Assembly (NCBI GenBank): GCA_002729235.1 | Contig: PBTY01000040.1 | Coordinates: 16,231 to 80,230, forward strand | DNA length: 64,000 nucleotides | DNA from: Rickettsiales bacterium | Lineage (GTDB): Bacteria > Bacteroidota > Bacteroidia > Cytophagales > Cyclobacteriaceae | Reading direction: 5' to 3' | In this document: positions 8,941 through 19,900 of the stretch, piece by piece | How positions within the stretch are numbered: the first letter of the stretch is position 1 | How the letters are laid out: every line of letters begins with the position of its first letter | Notes under the pieces: generated by a model | Databases searched by the model: none | Told to the model about the DNA's origin: nothing | What the model saw: the letters and a program-made list of their open reading frames with translations, nothing else | Program-made: the position numbers and the translations under genes

Positions 8941-10947
8941 ATGACTAACGTCGTTAGAGGTCAAAAATTGCTGTTTTTGACTGTTTTGAGCATGTTCATG
9001 GCTTTGCAAGCAGTATCTCAAGGCCCTTCTTATGTATTTGTACGCAATGCACCTTCAGCATCACAAACCCAACCAGTAGTCCAGGTTAAATGGTTTAGTA
9101 ATGATATCCTCAATCCCGAAGGTTTTAACCTGTACAGACGTGAAGTAGGTGTCAGTAATTGGGTAAAACTTAATACTACACCAATTACTCGAGGCGTAAT
9201 GCCAGCTGGAGTTCGGGCCCAGGATGAAGAAATCGATTTTCTTGTTGATGTAGTTACTAAATCACCAGAAGACCTCAAGGAAGATTTTCTCTACCTCAAC
9301 TTGTTACTCAAGACCTTTGAGAGCAATCAGTTGGCTAATTTTCTCGGTATATTTTACAACGATACCCAGATAAACTTTGGCTCCACTTATCAGTATCGTG
9401 TAGGTGTTATAAAAGGAGCGAATGAGATTTATTTAACGAATTCCAAACCAATTCAAGCTGATATCTACCAGGAAGGAAATGCAGTTTCTGGAATTGAAGT
9501 ATATCAGGATCGTAAATCTATATCGGTCAATTGGGAGCAGGATGAACAATCCTTTTATGGAGTAAATGTCTATTCGGTCAAATCCGGGGATACCACACAA
9601 TTGAATAATGAACCTGTCATTCTGACAATGGCCCCAGATAGTACTGGTGTATATGGCTATCCTGATCCGATGTTCATGACAACTGGCTTTGAAGAATTAG
9701 AGACTTATTCCTTTCTAGTAGAAGGTGTAGATTATTTTGGTGAGGAGACGCGGTTATCTAAAGCAGTAACTTTGATTTTTGATGATACAACACCTCCACC
9801 TGTTCCAGGAAACCTGAAAGGAAAGGCTGATTCCTTAAGAGTTCGCCTGACATGGGATCAGGAATTAGCACCGGATTTCAAAGGATTCAATATTTACCGT
9901 TCCGTAAAAAGCACAGGCCCTTATGTGAAGGTCAATGCCTCTGTTCTTGATGCCGATATTCGAGAGTACAATGAAAAGTTGGAGATTCCGGGGCCCTATT
10001 ATTATGCTGTAGAGGCTTTGGATCATTCCAACAATCCAATTCGTAGTGCACCTGCATTTGTAGATGCCCAGGATGTATTTCCACCTGCGCAGCCTAAAAG
10101 ATTAACCATTGTCTCCGACACAGGGAGATTTGTTTTGAAATGGGAGATGAATACTGAGCCTGACCTATTGGGATACTATATCTACCGAACTGTGGATGCA
10201 GATTTGAAAGGCAATTACGTCCTCATGAATGGTGATCCAGTTGACACCAATGTGTTCGTTCAGGTACTCCCTAAAGTGGTTAAGAATGACTTTTACTACT
10301 ACATAGTAGCGGTAGATACCTCTTTTAATAGAAGCCTGGATTCTGATTTTGCTACCGCAGTATTGCCTGATGTTACCCCACCGGAGGAGCCGTTTGTCGA
10401 GCGCATAGATTACACAGAAGAGGGCATCATTATTAACTGGACTAAAAATGTGGAGTCTGATCTAGTGGGGTATCATGTGTATAGAAGTGATAGTGTGAAA
10501 GGTCCGTTTTCTAAGATCAATATTGAATTATTAGCAGCTTTCAGTTTCCGCTATACGGATCGATCTGCAGAGCCCAATAAACAATATCATTATGCAATTC
10601 GTGCAGTAGATCGTGCAGGTAATATCTCCAAAATAGAAAAACCTGCTGCAGCCAAATGGTATCGAGAACATGAGGTTAAGGAAGACCTGGTTTTAACGTT
10701 GAAAACCAAGAAACGAAACAGGACTAACCGTTTGGAATGGAATTTCATCGATGACAATTCCATTAAAGGCTACATAATTTTCAGAGGACCAAGTGAGCGA
10801 GTAGTGAAGCCACTCACTGGAGTCATTAATGACAAGTTCACATTTGTTGATAAGGTGGAGAAGAACAAGGACTACTACTACCAGGTGCGTGCTTATACTA
10901 CTTCTGGTCAGGTAATCTATTCCGAAATATTAGAAACGAGCTTATAA
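8941..10947 (+). CDS. Secreted fibronectin type III-repeat protein
   Basis: Signal peptide MTNVVRGQKLLFLTVLSMFMALQAVSQ; repeated W..(N)..PDLLGYYIYRT...Y.Y.V.AVD FN3 pattern. ORF track start is 8866. Confidence 0.8.
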   Translation: MTNVVRGQKLLFLTVLSMFMALQAVSQGPSYVFVRNAPSASQTQPVVQVKWFSNDILNPEGFNLYRREVGVSNWVKLNTTPITRGVMPAGVRAQDEEIDFLVDVVTKSPEDLKEDFLYLNLLLKTFESNQLANFLGIFYNDTQINFGSTYQYRVGVIKGANEIYLTNSKPIQADIYQEGNAVSGIEVYQDRKSISVNWEQDEQSFYGVNVYSVKSGDTTQLNNEPVILTMAPDSTGVYGYPDPMFMTTGFEELETYSFLVEGVDYFGEETRLSKAVTLIFDDTTPPPVPGNLKGKADSLRVRLTWDQELAPDFKGFNIYRSVKSTGPYVKVNASVLDADIREYNEKLEIPGPYYYAVEALDHSNNPIRSAPAFVDAQDVFPPAQPKRLTIVSDTGRFVLKWEMNTEPDLLGYYIYRTVDADLKGNYVLMNGDPVDTNVFVQVLPKVVKNDFYYYIVAVDTSFNRSLDSDFATAVLPDVTPPEEPFVERIDYTEEGIIINWTKNVESDLVGYHVYRSDSVKGPFSKINIELLAAFSFRYTDRSAEPNKQYHYAIRAVDRAGNISKIEKPAAAKWYREHEVKEDLVLTLKTKKRNRTNRLEWNFIDDNSIKGYIIFRGPSERVVKPLTGVINDKFTFVDKVEKNKDYYYQVRAYTTSGQVIYSEILETSL

Positions 10948-10980
10948 AATGATCAGTCGCCAACATACCTCATTCTTTAT

Positions 10981-13900
10981 ATGCGCATAAGGGTAGCTAT
11001 CATATCGCTGCTTTTTGTTGCCATGGGCACCGTGCTCTATGGTCAGACTAATTTTTACAGTAAGAATACGGTCGTCAAGGTAGAGGAAAACGCCAAATTG
11101 TATGTTTCGGGAAATTACACCGATGCTTCACAAGGCTCCGATGTTTATATCTTTCTACAAGGTACACTGAGTTTAGGAGGTAATTTCACCAATAATGGCT
11201 CTTTATATGCGATAGACAGTACAAAAACCACTGAAAATGAGTATGGAACTCTAGAGATGATTGGGGCTAATAAGACCATTTCCGGGCGAGAGACATTTAT
11301 TCCTGGTTTGAAAATTAACAACTCATCATCTAACGTGACAGCATCAAACAATCTGGCCATACAAAAGAGTATTGATTTGACCGGAGGATCTTTTACACTG
11401 AATAACGATACCATTGAATTTGGTCCTACTACTGAAGATGCAATTCTTAACGAAACCAGTACACGCGCGGTAAAGGGAATTGGAGTAATTGATTTTTATG
11501 ATTACCAATCTTTAGGTTCATCCACTAATGATACTAACTTTAAAGGGACAGGTTTAGGTCTAAAGTTGGATGCTTTATCAACTATGGCTTCTGTTAAAAT
11601 CAGTCGGATTCACACGACTTCCTCAAAATTTACGGTCACAGATGGTGTTCATTCCAAACGTTATTACACTTTTGAAGTACCTTCTTCCACGTCAGGTGAT
11701 ATTAAAATTCCAACTCTTCATTTTAACTCTTTTGCCAATGAACGAACTGGTATTTCAACACCAATATCAATTTATGTGAGTGATACAACAACTGAAAAAG
11801 CCTGGATAAAACTTAATACCTCCAATCCCACTACTAACAGATACAGTACAAGCAATTTTCAAATCAAATCAGGAAAAACCTATGAGTTGGTGCTAGCCAA
11901 AGAGGAATGTTCAAACGCCAATAAACCATCTGCTATCCCTAGTAAATCTATTGGGACCTTTACGACAAATAGTGATACACTTCGAGTATGTATTAATGAA
12001 GATTTGACTCTTACATCTTCTGCATTTTTCTCAACTTTTACCCGTAATGGGGAAGATACCCATGGGTACAATGGTAACACATTGGAATTACTAAGTTTAA
12101 CGGATGCTGATGAGGGAATTATTACGCTGTATGAAAGAAATCAGCAAGGATGCGAACGTTCGAAAAGTTTTTATTTAAAAGTGATTGCTTTGCCACAGGT
12201 TGATTTTGAATGGTCTCCTGAAGGTCAATACACATGTTTTAATGAGCCAGTACAATTTACTGATAATACAGAAACCTTTAGATCAAGTGTTGCTTCGTAT
12301 TATTGGGATTTTAAAGATGGAACTGGTAGTACGAGTATAGATGCTAATCCAGTGTATACTTACAACGTTGCCGGTGAAAATGAGGTAGAACTGACAATAA
12401 CCAATACTGATGGCTGTGTGGATTTTAAATCGGTAGGAATAAACATTCAATACCTTCCAATTCCTGATTTTTCTTTTGGGGAAGGTCAGGATAGCTTGGT
12501 ATGTGAAAAAGAACCTTTCACCATAAAGAATTATAGTCGTAAAGTTGATTTAACTAATGGCCCAGATACTGCGGCTGTTAGTGACTTAAGTGTAATTTGG
12601 AATTTTGACCCTGTCTTAGATGAAAGAACAGATTTTGAATTAGCAAATTACCATTTTGATACCCTGGGAGTCAAAACTATTTACATTGTTATTAAAGACT
12701 CAGTCACCAGATGTAAGAACTACGATACATTGCAAATGCGAGTCAACCCACTTCCTACCGTTGACTTTCATTTTGAAGAAGGTAATGACGGGGCAGTTAT
12801 CGACACCCTGGTAGGCGTTTGCGAAGGGAATATTAGGCTGATGAATGACAGTTTCGTTAGGATGTGGACTGATGATTACATATCTCTTTCCGACTGGAAG
12901 GTAGACGGGGTTAGCATTAGTGATAGTGTGGCAACCAGGCATAGTTTTCAGGAAGGAACATACAAAGTAAGGCTTATTCAAGAGACGAATCATGGTTGTA
13001 TTGATTCTACCAATCATGAAATTACCATACACCCTCAGCCGTCAACAGACCCTCTCAATGTTACTCGAGTGGGTGTTAGTCTCAATACCGCATGTATCGA
13101 TGACGATTTGTTATTTGAAAGTAACTTAAGTATTCCAGGAAACACACCTATAACTTATTCGTGGGACTTTGGAGATGGAGGTAGTTCGAACCTTGCTGAT
13201 GTTAATCATAGTTATAGTGCTTCAGGAAATTACACCATTGAATTGACAGCAACCTCGGATAAAGATTGTGAGGTGATTATCAGGCATCCACAGCAATTAA
13301 TTATTCGTGAGGATCCGGAAGCTGGATTCACTTACGATGAAGTCTGTGAAGGCGAAGAGGTGAATCTGGTAGGAGATGAGAACGATGATGTTGTTTTATC
13401 GTATTACTGGTCAATCCCAGATGATGCAACTAATACAATAAGTGGTCGAAGTGTATTTCATACCTTTTCTGATGGGGAACTATTAAATGCAGTAAAACTC
13501 AAAGTAATAGACGGAGCTGGATGTCAGGATAGCGTAACCAGTAATGTTATTGTTCATCGCACCTCTGATATTAATCTATCGGCTGACCTCTACGCATTCA
13601 ATCAATTAACCTATTCACCAGTTAGAACTGGTGTCTTCCCGGGTCAGGGAGAGGCAACGTTTAGTTGGAGGCATGGGGGATCTGAGGTCTCCAATAATGA
13701 TACCTTAAAGGCAAGTGAATCTGGTCACTATTATTTCTATGTGACGCCAAGTGATGGGTATTGTGGTGATACGCTTACCACGTTTGTAACCATTATAGAA
13801 CCGCGTGCTAATTTCAGAGATCAGAATGTAGGATGCGAATCTGCACCAATTTCCGCAAGGCCAACTACCATTCCTCCTGATGGTACCTTCAGCTACAAAT

Positions 13901-16900
13901 GGTACAAAGGATCTAATCCAGCTGTATGGAGCACCTTAGAAGAAATTACTGTCACAGAAAGTGATCGGTACAAGGTAGAAATCACCTATACCAATGGTTC
14001 ATCCATTACCTACACGGATAGTGTTGATGTAACGATAAGTGATTCATTTACAGTGGACCTTGGAGAAGATCAGACGATTTGTAGTGGTACCTCTACTCGT
14101 TTACAGTCAAATGTCTTGGGGGCCACTTATATCTGGATATTTAAAGGAGATACTATTCCTGCTTCCACTTCTTACCTGGATGTGACTGAATCTGGTATTT
14201 ACACATTGTATGCTGAAAGTGCCAATTGTTATGATAGAGATGAGGTTGAGGTGCTAGTTGTCCCTTCCTCAGAGTCAGTTTTTGAAGCAGATAAAACTTT
14301 CATATGTGAAGGTGAAAGTATCCAATTTACCAATTTAACAGCAGCTGCAGATGGAGATTCGTTAGCAAGTTACCACTGGAGTTTTGGAGATGGGGCAAAT
14401 TCAACCGATCGTAATGAAATCCATCAATATCTGGATAGCGGAGTTTATACTGTTCAGCTTTCTGTAACTTCAAAAGCGGGATGTACCACATCAAGTCAGC
14501 AAACAATTACTGTTAATCCAGTACCTGTCCCTGATTTTTCAGTAGGTGTTTTTTGTGCAAATCAGGATATTGAGCTCACTAATTTGACAACCATTGAAGG
14601 TTCGGTTCCAATGACTTACTCATGGGAATTTGGTGATGCTAATCCTTCAAATGAAGTCAACCCACAACATAGTTATGCGACAGGAGGAAGCTATGACATC
14701 ACCTTAACTGTTACCACTATCAGTGGATGTTCAGCTTCAGTTACTCATTCTGTGGAAATCGATTCAAAACCAGTAGGTAGCATTGTCTACAAGGATTTTG
14801 ATAATAAGACCATAACTCAGGGTTGTATTGATCAAGACATTTATTTCAATCATACTTTCACTGATCCAACTTCTCTTACGTATTCGTGGGATTTTGGAGA
14901 TGGTGACAGCAGTACAGATACCTATCCAATACATTCCTTCAGTGCTCCAGGTTCCTATCCAATTGTTTTGGAAGTAACCACAAATGAAGGCTGTACTTAT
15001 TTATTCCAGAGAAATTTGACAATCTACCCTGAAGTAGATGTAGATTTTGATTTTGCGAATGTTTGTGATGGAGAGGCTGTGCAGTTCATTAACAATAGTG
15101 AGATTTCTTCAACCAGAATAGACACCTACTTCTGGGATTTTGGTGATGGCGAAACTTCCACTGGAACAAATCCAACACATACATATAGTGCATACGGAAC
15201 GTATACCGTCATCTTAACAGCAGTTTCAAATCGAGGATGTGAATCGAGTATTTCAAAATCGGTGGAGGTTTACAGAAAACCTGAGTTTGATTTGGGCAAT
15301 TATGCACTTTCCGTCACTGGAAGTTATTTGCTAGATCCAACATCTGATCCATCCACTTTTATTCCATCCGGTTCTACATATGAATGGTCAAAAGGAGGAG
15401 AATTATCTACAGATCCTACATATGAGGCATTTACCTATGGTAATTATACATTGACGGTTCAAAGCCCTACTCCAGAATTATGCGAAACAAGTAGTTCAAT
15501 TCAATTGTATATTTTGAATCCTAATGAATTTCCTGAGGAGTTAACAGTTTGTAGTAATTATGAATTGGAAGCAAGGCCATTAAGTATTCCTCCAAATAGC
15601 TCCATTTCTTATCTCTGGTATAAAGATGATACTTATCAGAACATTACTTCAAGTAAGTTAACTGTATCTGAATCGGGCACCTATCGAGTTGATGTGACCT
15701 TTACAGTGACCAATCAGCCTGGTAATCCTTCAATGACATATTCTCAGGAAATAGATATTTCATTTGAAGACCCAACAGCAGCAATTAATCTTGGCGGACC
15801 TTTAGAAATTTGTAACGAAGGATCATTGACATTGACCAGTAATGTTCTGGCTGAAACCTATCAATGGACCAATCTCTCAACTGGGGATGTACTTGGTACA
15901 GAAATGACTCAAGAGGTGTTCTCGACTGGATTGTACCAGTTGGAAATAACTTCAGGGGCATGTAATTCCATTGGTACAGTGAATGTAATTGAAGCTCCAA
16001 CTCCAGTTGCCGGATTTATATCTGATGCTGCGTATTGTATTGGAACTACCGTGTCATTCGAGGACATTTCCTTCTCAGATAATATCGATAATGATATTGT
16101 CTCTTACGAATGGGCTTTTGGAGATGGAAATTCCTCCACACTACAAAATCCTGATAATACCTATACAGTAGCGGGTGTATATGATGTCTCATTGACAGTA
16201 ACTAGTGAGAATGGCTGTAGTAATACATTCACCAAACAACTAACCATCCAAAGTGAGCCCTTACCTTCATTTACTGCAAGTACTGAATGCGTAGGTACAG
16301 CCACTGTCTTTTCTGATGCCTCAACCTACAGTGGAGAGGTCGAATACTTGTGGGATTTCGGTGACGGAAACTATTCAACACAGGAGGAACCAACCCATAC
16401 TTATGCTGAATCAGGAATTTTCGATGTTACGCTGACTTTGAGCAATCAATGTGAAGTTTCATTTACGGATCAGGTTGAAGTCCTGAGGCCATCTACCATA
16501 TTCTATGGAGATGAGGTGCTCACATGTGGTTCATCTATAATACTTGATGCTGGTGCAGGGATGACCTCATACCGATGGTATGACCCAACCAATGATGCCA
16601 CCCTTGGTACCAGTCAGACTTATACTGAAACCATTGATCGATCAGTAGGAATTGAATATACCACCTCGAATGGTTGTAATTTCTCGGAGGAAGTGGATGT
16701 TCTTTTGAATGTTGCGGTAGTCGCTAACCTGGGAGATGATCGAACAGAATGCCAGTCAGCAATATTAAGTCCAGGCGCATTTCCTGGAGCGACTTTCCTG
16801 TGGTCTAATGGAGCTACCACACCAACTATTGAGGTAACTTCTTCAGGAACTTACTCAGTGGATGTAACCGATCAAAACGGGTGTATTGCTAATGATGAAG

Positions 16901-19900
16901 TGGTGATTACTATCGTTTCCCCTCCTTCCTTAGAGTTAGGTCCTGATGAACTGTTGTGTTTTGGAGAGGAAGTTGTACTGGATGCAGGGAATGCCGGAGC
17001 GAGCTATGTGTGGTCAAATGGCTCCACTTCTCAAACATTAACCGTTACAGAAGAAGGTACTTATACTGTAGAGGTTTCAAATGGAAGCTGCACTTCAGTG
17101 GATTCTGTCAAAGTATCTTACAGATCAGAACCTTCAGTAGCGTTTTCATATACTGGTTCATGCAGCGGTAGTTCAACAAGCTTTACGTATACCGGAGCGG
17201 AAACAGATATCTCCAATTATTACTGGGAGTTTGGAGATGGTACCAGCTCAAGTAAAACAACGCCACAAAAAACGTTTGCTTCTGATGGCAACTATGATGT
17301 GACCTTGACTATTACCAATTCTAAAGGTTGTGCGGCATCAATTACCCAACAAATAGATATTACTCCAGGTATATCACCAGATTTCTCCTTCTCCAATGCC
17401 TGTGAAGGCAATGAAATAGAATTTACAGACCTGACCGGTTACTCTGGAGGTGATGCGCTTTCGTATCAATGGATATTCGGAGATGGCGGATCCAGTACGG
17501 AGGCTTCCCCATCGTACACTTATGCATCTGAGGGTAGCTATACCATTGTTCTGACAGTAAGTAACGAGTTCTCTTGTGAAGAATCTTATAGTCAGGGAAT
17601 AGTAGTAAAATCTAGCCCAGTCTTTGATATGGACAATGTTGCTACCTGTGATGAGAGTGTTTTATTAGAACCTGAGATTACCGGAAGTGCATATCTCTGG
17701 TCCGATGGTAATACTAGTTCAACACTGTTGGTTGAAACCAGCGGTCAATACACACTGAAATTGACTGATGCTTATGGTTGCTACGCGGTAGACTCGGTGG
17801 ATGTGGATCTGTTAGAGACAGATGTTCCAAATCTTGGAGAAGACTTAGAATCATGTGGAGAAGTAACCTTAGATCCTGCAGTAATAACAACCATTTATCA
17901 ATGGTCGACAGGGGAAACTTCCAATACCATAGACATCACTGAAACTGGTACCTATTGGGTTAAAACGGTGAGTTCTGACTTATGTATTGCAACAGATACC
18001 ATTTCTGTAGCTATTAATCCTCTACCGGAATTTGAATTGGGATCAGATCAGGTGTTTTGTGCTGGTGATTCTGCAATTCTTAAACCAACCAGTTCGGTTG
18101 CCATTCAATCGTATGTATGGAATGATGGATCCACTGCGTCAACTCTGGTTGCAAAAGAATCAGGTTGGTATAAAGTAACGCTAACTTCTGAGGAGGGATG
18201 TGATTATGTGGACAGTTTGGAGATAGTAGTCAATGAAATGCCTGATTTGGTTTTGGATGAAAGCTATGTGGCTTGTGAGCGATTAACATTAGATGCAGCG
18301 AATGAAGGTAGCTCTTATGTATGGTCCAATGGAGATTTTTCATCCAGTATTGAAGTTACTCAGTCAGGAACTTATTGGGTTCAGATTACCAATAGCAGTG
18401 GATGTTCATTAATAGATAGTACTAAAGTGACTATTACCACAACTCCAGTGGTAAGTCTAGGTTTTGATCAGGAAATATGTGAAGGTGACTTGATAACATT
18501 GGATGCAGAAAATGCGGGAGCAACTTACTTGTGGTCTACTGGAGCTACTACCAGAACAATTGACGTTGATGAAGCCGGGGAATATTATGTTGAGGTGAGC
18601 TATGGAGGTTGTTCTGATTATGATACGATTCTTATTGATGTCATCAGAGCACCATCAATAGATTTTGAATTCGGAATTTCTTGCAGTGGAGCAGCGACTT
18701 CTTTTGAGTATACCGGTGGAGAATTTAATTTGACCTATTTGTGGGATTTTGGTGATGGAACAAAATCAACATCCGATTCACCTTCTAAAATATTCAGTAT
18801 TTCTGGAGCTTATCTGGTTTCATTAACGGTAACATCTGCTTCTGGATGTTCTTCAACAATAAGTAAAGAGGTGGATGTATCTCCTCGAATTCGGCCTGGA
18901 TTTGCCTTTAACTCAGTTTGTTCAGGACATGAAGTGATTTTCACCAATGGAACGTCTTATGCAGGATCGGATTCCCTTACATACACCTGGTATTTTGGTG
19001 AGGGAAGCCAGTCATCACTGTTCAACCCGACACACATATATGACAACCCCGGATCATATGTGGTGACATTGGATGTCGCCAACAGTGAAGGATGTCTGGA
19101 ATCTTTGAGTAAGATCATAGAGATTAAAGATGCTCCCGTTGTGGATATAGGCGATGAGATCATTAGCTGTGCAGAGTCAATTACCATCAATGCAGGCAAT
19201 AGCGGTAGCACCTATCGATGGTCAGACAACAGTAAAGAACAGACGCTGACAATATCTACTAGCGGCGTTTACTATGTGGATGTAACCAATTCTAATGGAT
19301 GTATCACTCGAGATTCGGTTAATGTGGTAATCTACGAATACGATCGGGCCGATTTAGGTGATGATGTTGAAGCTTGTGGCAGTGCTTTATTGGATCCTAA
19401 TGCCCAAGCGTTTGTTTATGAATGGTCTACTGGTGAGCGAACACAAACTATAAGCCCTTCCACGACGGGGACCTATTGGGTTAGAACAGTCAGTGATGAT
19501 GGATGTGGCAGCAGCGATACAATCAATGTGTTAATAGATCCTTTACCGATATTCGATTTAGGTGCAGATGTGGAGGTGTGTGATGGAGCTGAGGTGACTC
19601 TTACGGCCAGCTCAGACATCAACGTTGTAGCTTATGAATGGAACACTGGATCTACCAATAATAGTATCGTTGTAAGTGAAACTGGAAGTTATTCAGCCAC
19701 CTTGCTCTCGGATGAAGGTTGTGAGTACAGCGATGAAATTTTTGTGGATGTAAACCAAATCCCTATTCCTCCTTTAGAAGACAGTTACATCGCTTGTGAA
19801 TCTATTCGATTATTGGCCAATAACACAGGTAATGGTATTTTCTGGTCCAACGGGAGCTCCTTGCCATATATGGATGTCACACAAACAGGAGAATACTGGG

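Noticed and set aside
9030-9278. Minus-strand ORFs within the PKD/FN3 genes (e.g. 9030-9278, 12700-13032, 20479-20841)
   Set aside because: All lie opposite strong coding frames and show no signal, motif or plausible composition
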